DNA of 64,000 nt from Cercophora sp. LCS_1 (GCA_036250225.1 JAPZLL010000002.1:1364001-1428000), one strand, 5' to 3'; shown: positions 46,664 through 60,473, counted from the first letter of the stretch. A program made the numbers and translations. The notes: a model not told the origin generated them from the letters alone.

Positions 46664-48851
46664 CTATACCATCGCGTCGGCCGTCAACGACTTTGCTCTT
46701 TTCCGTGTCACCTTCTTGCTGACCGTGTAGACAAGGTCCAAGGTCCAAAAGTGGAATATTTGCGCCTGTGCACAGGGGATGGATCCAAAGATCGGTGCCA
46801 CCAATGGAACCATGACGTAGTCAATGAAGTTCGTCTTAACTTTGCGGTGAGAAAAGTGCATTCCCTTCGTGAGACCGGCATCGCTCATTTCTTTCTCGCG
46901 CGTCTCAACGCAGATTCGGTGGAATCCTTCGTACAGGGCGAGATAGAGCGCGACCTCCATGAAACCGGCCGTGCGGAGAACATTGCAAACGGTGAAGATC
47001 CAATTGACCTGATGGGGATCGGCAGTGCCCTCCGTGACCCAGATGTAGAGAGTCGAGGCAACCAAGAGTGTGGTCATCTGTACGGGCAAAAAGTGGGCTT
47101 CGAAAAGGCGATGGAAGAGAACAATAAGACGCTCATAGTTGGGGCCCTTGAGGGTATCGGTCACCACATCGGAAAAGATGCCGCTCTCGGGTGCAAGTTC
47201 CAGGTTGACGCCATCAAGCTGAATGTCGGGAACATATGTATCTGAACCGTCGTTGCTGCACTGAAATTAGCAGCGGCCCAATGTCGGGAAAAAAGATCAA
47301 CTTACAGTGTTGTGTGCAGAGGTCGGAAAGCCCTGGAAGTATGCTTCCTTTCTTGCCAGAGTTCTGCGGCCTTCCTGATAGCATAACCGGTATCAAGAGC
47401 ACCCCACATGTGCCTCAGAGCCTGCTTATACCGAGCGCGCACGTCTGTGATAATACCCGAGAGACCTTTGCCATGTCCACCTCCTGTGACATTGGTTTGG
47501 CTGACTGGGCTCATGACAGTTCTGACCGTGAGGTTGCCATTGAGCGCGAAGAAGCACTTGAGATACATGTGCAAATCCTCTCCAATGGCCTCCGAGTCGC
47601 AGTCCCAACCGCCCACTCTATCAACCAGTTCGAGTGGAACAGAATAGACCGAGGTGGGAGGCGCAACGGAGGAACCTTGATACAATCCAGACATGCCGGC
47701 AGCGGACCACAGGACATCGGCGACCCGAACGATAGCGGGGACGTTATGCGCATTTCGATCAAAGACAATCGGAGCCGAGTAGAGGGTGGTGGTTGCCGTC
47801 TCAGGGTAGGCCATGTGCATGGTGGTGACCAGGCCAAAATAGTTGGAGGAGAGGTGACTGTCGGCTGCATTGAGAACAGGGCGTTAGCGAATCACGCCGT
47901 GCTTATCCTTGGAACTTATTGCTTGCAAACACATGATAAGCACCAGGAATTGCTTCACATACCATCAATCCCAGTGACAATCACATCCTTGCGTTGTCCA
48001 ATCGAGTACTTCTCACTGAGCTTGCGCGCAGCCCAAGCCATGTTGCTTCCCTTGCCGGCAAGCTCACCGGGAATATCAGGCGGGTGGACGGTGAAGTCGA
48101 TGGAACGAAACTTCTTCGAGAACTCATCGACGAAGCGGGCGGCCTTGGCATCGGAGTTGGTTTCTCTCTGTTCCATGGCAAGGAAGACCTATTTGGTGTC
48201 TGTCAGCTTCAACTCTGTCGGTGCGGACCGTCTTTCAAATTCTACCGCAAAAGCGGCGCCATATCCAGCCGAGATGAAGCTTACATCGTAAGTGTTGCGG
48301 GCCTGTGGGTGCGAGGCGAGCACGTCCAGAGTCTCCCTCAGGGTATCATTCTCTTCCTTGTAGTTGGGGATGACAATCGCATGGATAACCCGGTCCGGCG
48401 CAATGTCTCCGTCGGTAAAAAACTCGGGGTCCAAGTCACCAGCCTCACTGCTCGATGTGGAGCTGAGCTCGCGGGACGACGTAAGGGTTTCGGAGCTGGA
48501 GAGAGAGGTTGACGAGCCACGGCGGCGGTGGGCGAACTTGAGATCCTTGAGAGCCTTGCTCCTCGCCGACTTTTGCAGGGTTCTTGTAATGGTGAAAACA
48601 GCCCAGCAAGACCGCAGGGGGAAGACGAAGACCAAGAAGTGGATAAGCAAGCAGTAGTACGCAAAAATAGGAACCCAGATCCCCGCGCCTTGAGGGTTGT
48701 AATTTGGCGCGCTAAGGCTGTCGTTTGACTGATACTTGTAGCCATGCCGTTGAGCCTCCACCTCGTTCGAAATGACCCAGTATGAGAGGGTGATGGTCGC
48801 GAGCATGGCCAACCCTCCCGCCCGCCGACTGACCCAGGTGAAGAGCGACAT
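46664..48851 (-). CDS. Multispanning GT2-like glycosyltransferase
   Basis: This is a membrane glycosyltransferase of the GT-A, family-2-like fold. Four exons (48851-48285, 48188-47963, 47864-47306, 47255-46664) give 647 residues. The start is the ATG of MSLFTWVSRR, next to the first hydrophobic helix. The frame stays open upstream but looks like leader sequence. Two N-terminal helices are followed by a Ser-rich loop, then HAIVIPNYKEE, the metal-binding DxD in TGIDADSH, the acid in GEDLHMYLK, and a QALRHMWG variant of the QxxRW motif. At least three further helices lie at the C-terminus. The layout is that of processive or lipid-linked GT2 enzymes of fungi. The donor and acceptor sugars cannot be told. 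The gene is not a classical chitin synthase. Confidence 0.85.
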
Positions 48852-51800
48852 GGTAGCCGAGGCAATTCGAGCGCGACAAGACGCTGTAGACGGGACAACA
48901 CGTTTTGGTGAGGCAAGAGGTGTTTGGATTATACCCGAGGTGGACAGAGCCGGCGAATTGACCCGAGGACGGGTGGTCGAGGGAGACAGGAGCGATTTGG
49001 GAGGAGGAAGAGGACAGGAAGCGGCCGTGGCCGTGGTCGTGGAGAAGATATGCTGCAAGTCGAATGGGATTCGACGCTGCACGTCCACGGGCGCAATGCT
49101 GTCGGCAATGAAGGACTAGCTGCGGAGGAGGGAAAAGGGAGGAGGTGAGGAGGTGAGGAGGAAGGGAGGAAGAAAACCAGAGGGCCAAAAGGAAACGAAA
49201 ATCCCACGAGACGAGGACAAGAGGGCGCGGGCGGGTGGTCGCCAGGGGGGTGGGAAAGGTACGCCCTGTGCGAATAGCTGAAACCCGTCGAACGACTGGA
49301 AAGGGGCCCGCGTTCTGGCTGCCCACGCCCGCGAGCGACGAACAGGCTGCAAGTTGAAGGGTGTCTGGATTGGCAGGGTTGCGACCGGGGGTCGAGCTAC
49401 CAGAGCTGGGGTTTCGCTGCTGCGAGATTGGCGTCCCCCAGCCTTTGGCGCTTGTCTCTTTTGGGTAGCAAATTTCCCTCACGTCAAATCCCGGCAACAG
49501 GGAAGGGCTGGGTGCGCAGAACGTTTTGTTACCCTGTCATCCAAGTTGACAGCAAAGCGGGAACGAGATGTTGAGAACGACGGTGGTGAGCTCTTCGCAG
49601 TCGCCAACCCCGGTGCATCAGCATGCTCCTCTCTCTTGACGAAGACCGCTTGTGGAAATCCTACCCAATTTTGAGCGAGATCTGAATCGGCGCAGCTTGC
49701 ATGCCACGAACCACCTAAGTAGCCTGCCTTTCACGTGGGATCGCAGAAGAAATCCTAGACCCCACCTCAACCGAAAGCTCCAGGACGTCGTGCTATGCCT
49801 TATCAGCCACGTCTGATGTCGTTCTTACTTACGCAGTACCGAGCCTCATCGTTGTGCAATCTCAAGTCGGGATATGCCAGTCAATGTTGCGTGCGATAAG
49901 GGAATTGCGTCGACTCTGGGCTAATATGATTCCCCATTCCTTTGCACGTTATAGCGGCTTGGTATTTGCATCCGACGATCACTCAACTTTGGAAGGTGAT
50001 GGCAACTGGCAACCTCGTTTTCGTCACCAGACTGCGCCACCTTTGATGGCGTATGCAAAGAAAGGAAGCTCGCGAGCAACGTCGCTGAGAGAGAAGAGCG
50101 CCCAGTGAACGTTACGCCACGATCAGAGGCAGCGTAGGGATCTATTTCATTCCGTTACGGCAACTAGTTGTAGGCAGCGCCCGACAACAGTTATCCCTCG
50201 TTCATCTCATCCCGACCAGTTGTTGCTAGACCAGTTATTGCGATGGCAGAATCCCGCGGAGAACGGGGAAGTGGAATCATGACGGCTGTCAGATCCGCAC
50301 TTGAAATCTAGTCACCGCGGGCGGATGGGGTCTATGTGTCTGACATCTGTCTGCCAGCAGTCAAAATTGTGGGGCACCGCTTTTGAATCGCAGTCGATCG
50401 CATGCGTCGACCTACAGCATGACCTGCATTCTTCCGTGTCGGCCTGCGGCGACGGCCCAGCGGCCAGAAAGTTTCAAGGGCGAGAGAGGCACTTCAACAC
50501 CAACTCCCGAGACCGAGATAACCTTTCAAAACTTTTCAGCCCCACGCGCTTGCTGGCGAGTTCAGAAGATGTGACGAGGATTGAAAGAAGACAAGCAACG
50601 GCCGTGCCCTACACCCTTGTCAGTTGGGCTGATGGGCGAATGGATCGATACCGCTTAGGGAAATTATGATTTGCTTGGGACGGTGTTTTCGGTTGGCCTG
50701 CTCCCTGCCCCTGCTAGATTGCTGCGTCGCGGGAGCCATTTGGGCGAATGTGGTCTGGCCATTGGGCGGGACGCGCTCGCACCATCACCCTCTGCTGCAG
50801 AAGTCCAACGGGCAAAAATTTGAGAGGTGGCGTTGTCAGACTTGCAAATTTGCGATGGGACATCAGCTTCGAGGACAATTAACACTCCGCTTGCTTGCTT
50901 GCTTCTTACCGGCCGCAAAACGCGCTCAAGAACCAACTGTCAGTAGCCCGTAGCAACCCGCTGGGTGCCTTAGGCGTTCGTAGACCACGGCACTCAAAAT
51001 AAGGTGCTGCTGGAAGCATCACGCCATGGCTGCCGAGTCTGGTCCTTCCCGCTTCCATCGCTCCATGGCGCGCACGCAAGAGGCCTCTCGGGCTGCCAAG
51101 ACGCTTGTCGCAAAGACTTGCAGCTGCGGTGCCGGCTGGAGGCTCGATCCCCATCTCACCAAACCATGACGATACCCAAAACAGCTTGGGCCCATCCTAC
51201 TGCCAATTTTAATTGCCCATCCAGCGACCTTATTGGCTCAAGTTCCAGCGAGCTTTTCTTTGGTTTCCGTCGAGCGATTTGTCGAATCGCGGCTTGCCTC
51301 TGCTCCACGGGGTCACCATGGACGATCACCTCGCTTGCTTCAAGAGAGGACCGCCGACGCCGGCTGCGGAGCACCTCGGTTCGGCACCCGGCGAAGAAAG
51401 ACAGGCGGAGCAGAGGGAAGAAAAGGAAGAAAAGGAAGAAAAGAAGCCGTCGAAAATGGCCGATCCATATGACACGGGACCACGCCCGAAGCCGAGAGCC
51501 TCTTCGTCTTTCGGTGCCGTTGACGGTCGCACACATGCGCCAATGCAACGACAAGCGTGGTTGTGTCCGTAGACCAATTTAGACGGCTCACTGCAAAAAC
51601 ACCCACTCGGCAGTAGGAGTAAATCACCGTCACCTCTCCAGGTGAGACCACACTTATGACTGACAGTTCCAACGGTACCTATCTACTGCGTAAGCAAGTA
51701 AAGGTGCTGTACCACGTCTTCCCACAGGTCGAGATGCGCCTGCAAGCGTGTGATCGCTTCTTCTTGAAGGGAGAACCCCTGCGTGCCCAGACCTCGAAGT

Positions 51801-52853
51801 CCTGTCGTCAGACGCCAGACCCTCCACGTTGCAACGGTCAACCGCTTCAGCCTCCCGGACAGCTCGAGCCACAAATTGCAAAGACTGGCGCAGCTCAGCT
51901 GGCAGGCACAGCAGCAAATTGATGGACGAGCGTCAAAGATGCTGTCCCGCTCCATCCTCCTCGCCAACTCGAACAATGCCCCATGGGGCATGGCAGGAAA
52001 GCTTACTTTGTACCCCTCCCTCTCCCGATCGTTTCCCCTCCATGTCACGGACTTGCATCTGATCGAGCTTGTGACATTTCCGAAGCGTTGACAACTGTCA
52101 AAGTGTTTCGAAACAGCGGGAAAGTAGCCCGCTTCTGTGCCATCCAAACGTTGGACACCCCGAACCCAGGGAAAAATCGGATCGTTTCAACGGTCGGAGG
52201 GAGAGAGGTCAGGGCGCAGCTCTGATGACTTTTGTTCCCCTTTCTCCGACGGCCCAATAACGAGCTCCCGGCAAGGATCTTTTCCGATTTAATGACCCAC
52301 GGGCGGGGAAGACGGCGAAAGGCAACAGGGAAAATGCGGGCAAAAAAGCGACCAAGAATCGCGAACCGTGATACGCGCTGAGTGTTCCCTAATCGGCTGC
52401 GCGCATCCCCTGTCTTCGGATGCTAGGTGCGATTTCCAGAACCCATCTCGCGCGGGTACCTGCCTGCTTTTCTCATTTCCTTCTGCGCGTCTGCGTTTCA
52501 CAAACCACACCAGCAACCCCAAGTGCGTCCCGCCGATTCCCCCCGTCTCGGATACGCATCCCCAGAAATGGACAGAGAGCTGGTAGGGATCCACGCGGGT
52601 ATACCAGTCCTGCTCGTGCGGGGCGTAAGCACGCTGCGTCGGCTAAAATAACCTCAGCGGCACGGTGTCTGGCTTAGTTCAAACTTGTGCTCATTACGCA
52701 TCTAATCCTCCATAAGCATTCAGGGGTATTCCAAACAAACATATACATCGTCCAAGCATCAATTCATCCCAACGTAACAACCTGTGCTGCCTTTCCTTAT
52801 TCCTTGGCGCCTGTAAATGCTTTGGTATCTCTGCAGCAACGTCGAATCCAGTA
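48852..52853. other. Intergenic region, no supported gene
   Basis: About 4 kb lie upstream of the glycosyltransferase and downstream of the transporter. The purine-rich block near 49130-49180 and the AAGGAAGAAAAG-type runs near 51420-51445 are simple sequence. No open frame in either strand carries a recognisable domain. Confidence 0.5.
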
Positions 52854-55603
52854 TTATAGAGTCGTCTTTGTCCCGTTCCAGCTTATCCCACCAGCCCTGG
52901 TCTCCGTGTCGGTGTCTACGTCATCTCTCGCCTCGACGTTCGCGATGGCACTTTGAAGAGCACTGGTCAGGTCGACGTGGAATAGTGGACGGTTAAGACC
53001 ATGCACAGCAACAGTTCGGCCCGCCCGCGGGTCCCTGTTGCCATGTTCTGCAACACCAAACTGTACCCTGAGGTCCACTGCTGAGTTGTCCACGCTACGG
53101 CTCCCAAGAGTGGTTGGGAAGCCATTCACCTCCGCTAGGCGTGAGGCCGGCTGTCGATTCGAGGCGTTGAAACCAGGCCCAAACTCCTTCTCGTTGACTT
53201 CTTTTTCGGCGGCTGCAGCTGCGCTCTGTGAGCCACCAATCTCTGCGACGCTGAAGATACTCAACCATCGTCGCTGTAGCCCCCCCGAATCGGGGGTCGG
53301 GTATCCGAACCCGGCAGACACGAGGGCCCGTTTTGTCCACCGATTATTGATGCAGGCGATGTGCCAGTCCACAGGTTCGGGGCTTGCGTATCGATCGAGT
53401 TGGTTTCGAACATCAATGAGCTGCTGTACCGAGGTGATGTCGACATGGTTGACGGAGCTGAAGTCGAGGATGACAGCTTTTAGGGTAGGTAGATCCATGT
53501 TCATACCAATGGCGCCGACCTCAGCGCCAGCACTCGACGCGGCCTTGAGTTTTCGTCTAGACGGGCCGGGATCGTTCCAGGGGCGATCGCCTAGCCGCTC
53601 GAAGCGGGTGAGGTGCGTACGCCTTGTCTGTGAAAAGATGTATCGGGTCATCCACTCTAGGCTGTGGCTAGCGTTAGGGTAGTTAAACCCCTCTGAAAAC
53701 CGATATATGAAGACCCCTGGATAAGGGCTGCTAAGTTCTACCTCCGGGTTCGAGCCGTCGGCATGCGTGATTGGTAAAAATATATTTCGATATGGCGCCT
53801 CCGGCGAGCCACCGAATGTCCCATACGTCCCTCCGACTGGACTCTGCCGAATATCTGCGCCGAGAAGTTGATCATCCACCACCGTGTAACCCTTGACACG
53901 GCCCAAGAATCGGCCTCTGGCGCGGAGGGTTCGGAAGAGAAGCATGGTGGCAGAAAGTAGGATGGTGCAGTAAATGCCGCTTTCAATGCTCGAGAACACC
54001 GTAACGATGATTCCCACGAAGAAGATTACCACCTCGAATGGTGAGACAAGCCAGAAGCGGTAGATGGTATCCGGGGGTGTAATGAGATCGCCAACGGCGT
54101 GGATGATGACAGCTGCCAACGATGCGTTCGGGATGTAGTAGAAGACTGAGGGCAAGAAGTAGATGGCGAGTAAGACCACGGCGGCGGTGATTACTCCAGC
54201 GAATGGCGTCCTGACGCCGGCCTTGGACTTAATTGCGGTACGACTGAAGGAGCCTGTCGCAGCATATCCACCAAGAAACGGCCCCAAAATGTTTGTGACA
54301 CCAATTCCGACCATCTCTTGGGATGGGTTTATGGTGTAATTGTTGATGCGACCGAATGACTTGGAGATAGCAATATGCTCGATCAACAGAACAATAACAG
54401 TAGCAGGGAGATAGCCGACGAGGTGACCCGCGATGCGCTGGTTGAGCACCGGGACAGCCGCATTTTGAAAGCCTTGGATACAGTTAACTTTTGGGACAGC
54501 TCGATTCAGGAGTGGTCGAATCCTACCTCGAGGAACATCAAGAACAATATTGAACTTGACTTCACTTTCGGGTAGCCCTCTGTTGACCAAGAAGCTGATG
54601 AATGTGTAGAAGACAATGACAAAAACTACCCTCAGAGTCGAAAGGAAGAATGCCAGGCGCTGGTGTTTCAGCCAACGCTTCCCGATATACGAACAACCCC
54701 CTCTGATGAGGTACAACATCGTCAGAGCGCTCAAGCCCATGGCTGCGTCGAGCGTCGAGCGACGCAGACCTTTCAGTGTATGTATGAAAACAAGATATGG
54801 TGGGTCATTCGTCGAGACACCGGATATCCCCATCATGGCGGGAATCTGCCCAGATATGATGGTGAGAGCTGAGCCTGCCATGAAAGCCGAAAGTGCCGTC
54901 AGGGGAATCATGTCGACAATCCAGCCGCATCGGAGCAATCCGATAAAAAGAACGATGGTGCCGGCCAGAAGAGCAAGGGCCGATGCAATGACGTGACCCG
55001 GCACATCAGGCAGCGCTGTTTTCATATCGGCGACAATACCACCGGTGACTTGAGACAACACGGCAACAGGCTGGACATGTCAGCGAGGCGCTGGTGCTCC
55101 CGGTACTGTGCGACTTACACCGATGGTGATGTCCTTGGACGTCGCGAAAAACCAGTATACGAGCACGCCCATAAACGAGGAGTAAAGGCCAAACTGAACC
55201 TCTAGTTTCGCCAGCTTGGCATAAGCCATACCTTGTGGGACGACCACGGCGCCGATAGTTATTCCTGTGTCCAGCACCCATCAGCGTCCGGCGTCCGCGC
55301 GATATATGGGACCGACGGTTTTTGCTTACCGGCTACGAGATCCCCAATAAGCCATTGTAGGTTGTAGTGGCCGATCCACGAAAGAAAGGGAAACAAGGAG
55401 AATATGTATTCGACAGCCTGGGACTTGGAAGGGCGAAGACCCGCCAGGAAGTCCGCAACTGTTGGAGGTTCCTCAACAAAAGCCTCGCCGTTGTGGCCCG
55501 AAAGAACGGGGTCGGCGAAAGTCGCCTCGTCTCGATACGGTTCCGCATCCTGGAGTTTGATACCCAGAACCTTGGCAGTAAGGCGGCCAGCCCTGGAGGG
55601 CAT
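52854..55603 (-). CDS. SulP-family sulfate-type anion transporter with STAS domain
   Basis: This is a plasma-membrane or organellar anion transporter of the SulP/SLC26 family. Three exons (55603-55330, 55264-55119, 55070-52854) give 878 residues. The start is the ATG of MPSRAGRLTAKVLG. The family signature VVVPQGMAYAKLA opens the transport domain, which has about a dozen hydrophobic segments including LGPFLGGYAATGSFSRTA. A cytosolic STAS domain follows, with LKAVILDFSSVNHVDITSVQ. The C-terminus has a long polar tail. Sulfate is the usual substrate in fungi, but this long form could carry another anion. Both introns (55265-55329 and 55071-55118) have standard sites. Confidence 0.92.
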
Positions 55604-58283
55604 TGCGTCCACTCCGCCTGAAACCCGTCGAAAGTTTCCCTGCTACGGTTGGCTGCTTCTTTGAACGCAGGAGGTGATGAGGCAAACGGGTGACGTGAGG
55701 TATTCAAGTGGTCTGATGGGTGATGATCAGGCGGAAGCAAAGTACATGGAGATCAACCCGGGCCTTGCAACTAGAATTGATGGAAGGCTACACGTCGGGT
55801 ACTAATGATAGCGCGACGAGCTCGGGATGGTGGAGATGCTGTCAAACTGCGGAGGAAATACTGGGGGCGTGCAGGATCTCGGAATATAGGCAGACTAAAG
55901 TATCCTGAAAGAATGGCAAGGTTTGAAGGTTATAGGGCTAACGGCAAAGAACAAAAAGACGAGGCATAAACAGACAGGGGGAACTAGGATGTCTTGAGAA
56001 CGTGGTGTTGACTCGGTGGCCTGGCAAGGGGGGGCCGGCTGAACCTGGCATTCAACTGCTCAGCCCAACTGTGACGAGTCACCGGGTCCAAGTGTAGGAA
56101 ATGGCAAGAATATGTCTGAGTAAGAGAAGTTGATAACCCAAGTGACGTGTGATATGGTGCCAGAGCGGAGGTCGCGACACTGGAGGGGGTGGGTTGGGCA
56201 ATTGCGCAATCGACGGCACCTGCCTATCAAAACCCAGGATGTCCGGGGAAAGGGGTGCTTTCCAAAGTGGAATACGGGGAAAGCATGGGGGCTCCCTGAC
56301 GGCCTCGACTGCATGACAGTTTTGATGTCCTGGGTGTCTTGAACTCTGGCCTACTGACGGGCGTTTGCCCGCTGTGACTTTCCCATCCTTGACGACCTGA
56401 GGTAACTCATTTCCCAAACGCCAGCGGGCTTGCTTGGTCGTAAGAGGGGCTGGAGATTTTGCGAGGAGTAGAGGAATTTTCAGTAGAAGTCCCCAAACGT
56501 TTAAGTGCGAAGTGGAAGCGTTTCTGGGGAGCCATATAGGGTGCCGCAGTTTGGTGCTGTAGCCAACTTGTGAGCGCGAGTTTATGTTGCACCGGCAGTC
56601 GATGAGAAGGGAAGGGGTGGTGGTGGGGCAAGCATCCTGGCGACATGGTAATTGAAATCAGGGACGTCTGCACGAATTTCTCGATCGGTTCTCGATGTCC
56701 GCCCATGCAAGGCGGTCACAAGTTATGTTGGTCACACCGCGTTGAACAGAGAACCCGTGGGCTCGAGGGATGGTGGGGGTTCGATTGCGTGATCCCCCAG
56801 AACTTTGATGTGATTGCGGGTTGGCCATCTTGCCAGCCTGGCCGATCTAAGATTGCGCACCGCAAGCACACACATGTAGGCAGAAGCGGAGAGAATCGTA
56901 GCGGAGAAAGCTTCGATTTGTGAGTATGGTTGATCGACCTGCCATCCTGTCTGGCGCCCAGTGGACGGGGTACCTATCTGACAAGGCTGCTTGTCCCGCG
57001 CCTTCCATCTTGCAGCGGCTGATTGCTCGTGTCGCCTCACCCTTTTCCAGCTGAGCAAGCTAACTAGGTTCACAAACAGTGCTGAAATGAAACATCAAGC
57101 CAGCTAAGTGGGGTAAAGAAGGAGTCCGACACCCAACCCTGGAATCATCCAAACTATACAAAATACAAGACCATATGCTTGATTTGCTAACACAGCATCA
57201 AATGGTTCAAGTCATAGATATTTTCCGATAGATGTATAATCATCTCTTGAACACAAAACATCATATTTAAAGGCATGTGGAGAATATTGAAACTGCCTCC
57301 AGAAATATATTTAGGGCCTTTTCAAGAAGTATCCTCTCCTTGATTTTCCGGGGATGTGCAATACTTTCGTTTTGTTTGTATGCACAACGCGCCCTTGGAA
57401 TTGGGCTCTCTCTTCACACCACTTGCCATGATCGAGGTGTCGAGACGCTAGGATCGCCAAAAACAAAAGTTTTGCAACGTTGATTATCAAACACCAGGAA
57501 GGGTCTAAAGTCTTGTGAAAACTTCGGGATAGGTATGTGCAGGAGGAGATTCAAAGAATGACGCCGTTGTGGAAAATTGCACTCCCCTGTCGCAGAGCTG
57601 ACCAATCCGAGGCCACTCCAGTTCCAGTTTGGGAAGGCTGTTCGGCCGCTCCGCAGCTGCGCTAGAGGTGTGCGATCGGGTGTGTTGAAAATGAATTTTG
57701 GAGGAAAGAGACCGACCATTGAGCTGACCTCTCAACGATCCGTTGTCGCATTATACTGGTACCAGCGTGTCCGCCAGATATTCTTTCATTGCATCTCTCA
57801 CGTCGCCTTTGGGTGGTCAGGGCTTAGCCCCATTCCATAGGTCTTGGAAAAAAACGGCTGGTCTTTCGGCTCCGTCCGTCAGTGGTGGCTGGGGTATGCC
57901 AGTTGTTCGGACCATGGCAATTAGAACTTCCCGGTGATGCTCAGGACATGAAAACTATCATACCGGTATCAGGTATAGAAGTTCTCGTCATAGACTTTGC
58001 GATCAAAGAAGTATCGGAGTATGGGTCAAATACCAATAAGTCGAGGTGGTTCCGTTGAGCTTCTGAACCGGAACGCGGTCGCGAAACGGACGCGAAAAGG
58101 CAGACGGGATTGGCTGCTGCGCGGACGGGCTTGATAGGTGTCGTCCATCCGTCCAGCCCCCGCTCAGGCCTTGCATCGACGCAACACCACCAACGTTTGG
58201 ACTGGTCGGACGAACGACGTGCAAGTTTTGCCTGGTCGTATCGCTATTCCAATTCAGAGCCGGAATTCTCGAAATATATTGGA
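55604..58283. other. Divergent intergenic region, no supported gene
   Basis: About 2.7 kb lie between the transporter start and the Bub2-like start, which face apart, so both promoters should be here. The part around 57120-57330 is AT-rich. I see no gene. Confidence 0.5.
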
Positions 58284-59912
58284 ATGACATTGCGCACTTT
58301 GCACTCAGGCGATCCGAACGAGAAAATGCCGAGCCCCACGAAGGAGTCGATATCGCCGCTACCTGCCACGCTACAACTCCACCCTCCCCCGTCCCCGGGA
58401 ACCCATCGAGCTCTAAGGAGATTACAGTCGGCCCATAACCTCGGTGCAAAAGCTTCTTCGCTCATTTCGCAGCAGAGATTACAGCAGCAGCAGCAGCAGC
58501 TCCAGTTCCAGCAAGAGCAGCAGCGGCAGCAGCAGCAGTCCCAGTACCACCCACAGCCGACCAACCCGTCAACACATGCTCCATCGCCGCCGAGGAGAAA
58601 TGCGAACAACAACCGTTCCCCCCAGAGAGGCCGCGCCAACAGTGATGCGCCAATGATGCAATTCGGCCCTATGAGTGCGAACCGGCGCGCAGCTTTGAGT
58701 AGGCGATCGCTCGCTGCCGACTCAATGTCTCTCGAGAAACTGCTGCGCGAGGGTCCACCAAGCGGCGATGTCGAGGGCGCGCTCGAGAGTACGAGGTATA
58801 AGATTCTCGACCAGGGCATCAAGACGGACAGCGATGGCATGGTAAATCTACCTGATTCTCGCTCTTTTGGCGCTCCCCGCTGACCGTTCCAGTCGAGCCT
58901 GCGCATCTACGTTTGGCTGATCTTGCTCAACGCGCCCGTACTGGAGACCGACGCCTATCTGGCTCTCATCCATCGAGGCGCATCCCCCGCTTACTCGAAA
59001 ATCCGCAATGACACTTTTCGAACACTGACAACCGACCCGCTTTTCCGCCGCCGTGTGAGCGAGGCAAGCCTGATTCGGCTCCTGAATGCCATAGCGTGGA
59101 AGCTACACGATGCGCGCGAGGAGCGGGCCAAAGATCACCATTTCCTCCGTCACCAGTATCACCCAAGTGTGAGCAGTGGTTCCCGCCAGTCACTGCCGGC
59201 CGATACAGGCCGACCGGGGACCGGTTACGACAGCGGGAGCGGAGCGTCCCACACAAACTCGTCGCCCGCCGCTAAGAGCCGAGCGCGGGCCTTGACGCTG
59301 ACTACCGAAGGGTCCGAGACGGGGGTGGCAGCCGCAGAACCGGGGACCTACGTGCAGGGAATGAATGTGCTAGCAGCGCCGTTCCTGTACGCGGCGCGCA
59401 GCGAGGCTGAAGCTTTTGTGGGCTTCCACCAGCTCCTGACGCGGGAACTGCCTGGCTACATCCGCGGCGCCATGGATGGCGTCCACAAAGGCCTCGCGTT
59501 GGTAGACAAAGTGCTGGCTATTGTCGACCCGAAGCTTAGTCTGTACTTGCTCTCCAAAAGCATGTCTGCCGAGATTTACGCCTTCCCCTCGGTTTTGACG
59601 TTGTGTGCTTGCACTCCGCCACTCCCAGAAGTGCTTCGGTTGTGGGACTTCCTCTTTGCCTACGGTCCGCATCTGAACATTCTATGTATCGTTGCACAAC
59701 TGATCCTGATCCGAACCAAGATTATGGAGTCACCTAGGTATGCAAAGTCGTGTTTCCATCCAACTTCTCCCCACTAATGTAGTCACAGTCCCAACAAACT
59801 CTTGCGGTCGTTCCCGGCTCTACAGGCTGACCAGATCAAGGCGGCAACTTTGACTATTATTAAGATGATACCTGATGATGTCTATGCTGAGATCGTCGCC
59901 CATGCGCGGTAG
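58284..59912 (+). CDS. bub2: Bub2/Cdc16-type TBC-domain Rab-like GAP
   Basis: Bub2/Cdc16 is the GTPase-activating subunit that restrains mitotic exit and septation by acting on Tem1/Spg1. Three exons (58284-58841, 58893-59737, 59789-59912) give 508 residues. The TBC domain has both catalytic fingers: IRNDTFR (Arg229) and YVQGMN (Gln341). Other markers are SSLRIYVWLILLNAP, LRLWDFLFAYGPHLNIL and the end LTIIKMIPDDVYAEIV. The yeast and fission-yeast proteins are about 300 residues. This one adds an N-terminal extension of about 180 residues with glutamine runs coded by CAG (58480-58540), and a Ser/Gly-rich insert of about 60 residues inside the TBC domain. ATGs at 58326 and 58110 are alternative starts. 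Confidence 0.9.
58480..58540 (+). repeat. CAG-rich polyglutamine-coding repeat
   Basis: The stretch is an imperfect CAG array encoding Gln runs in the N-terminal extension of the Bub2-like protein. It may vary in length between strains. Confidence 0.85.
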
Positions 59913-60473
59913 GCCGGACCCAACTGGTCAGACTAGGGGGCCAGCCTCGGTGTCAGCGGGACGGGCGAATCACACACTGATGCAACAACAACCAAAGGGT
60001 AGGAAAAACAGAATACCCGGAGGTGTGTCAAGAGGCGAAGAATTGCAGGTCCAACGGGTATCGCCGGCAAATTCACCGCGGCCGCTTCTGAGATCCCTGA
60101 CCTTCGACTTGGAGCTCACCGTCCCCTTCAATGAGGACCCGGACGCGTTTCAGTCCAACGCTTCCCGGTTTTGGACGACAGACAAGATCCTGGCTCGTCT
60201 GACGGGGAATGGAAACGAGGCATACCCTTGAGCCGTGCTAAGGTCGTTTCTGCTTGGGCGAAGGAAGCAAATGTACAAACACCGGGGTTCTTTTGCCAGG
60301 AAAAATGGGATGTTGCCCAGGGCTGGCGGCAGGTCTTTCGGGGTTTAGCCGCAGAAGCGGGCGCGCGGACTTTTTCTCGGCGGAATGGGGAGCAAGAAGC
60401 GAGGAAATATCTTGACACTCTGTTGGCAGATAAAGTGGTGATGTTTCCGGAGCACGTTTGGTTTTCTATCTGC

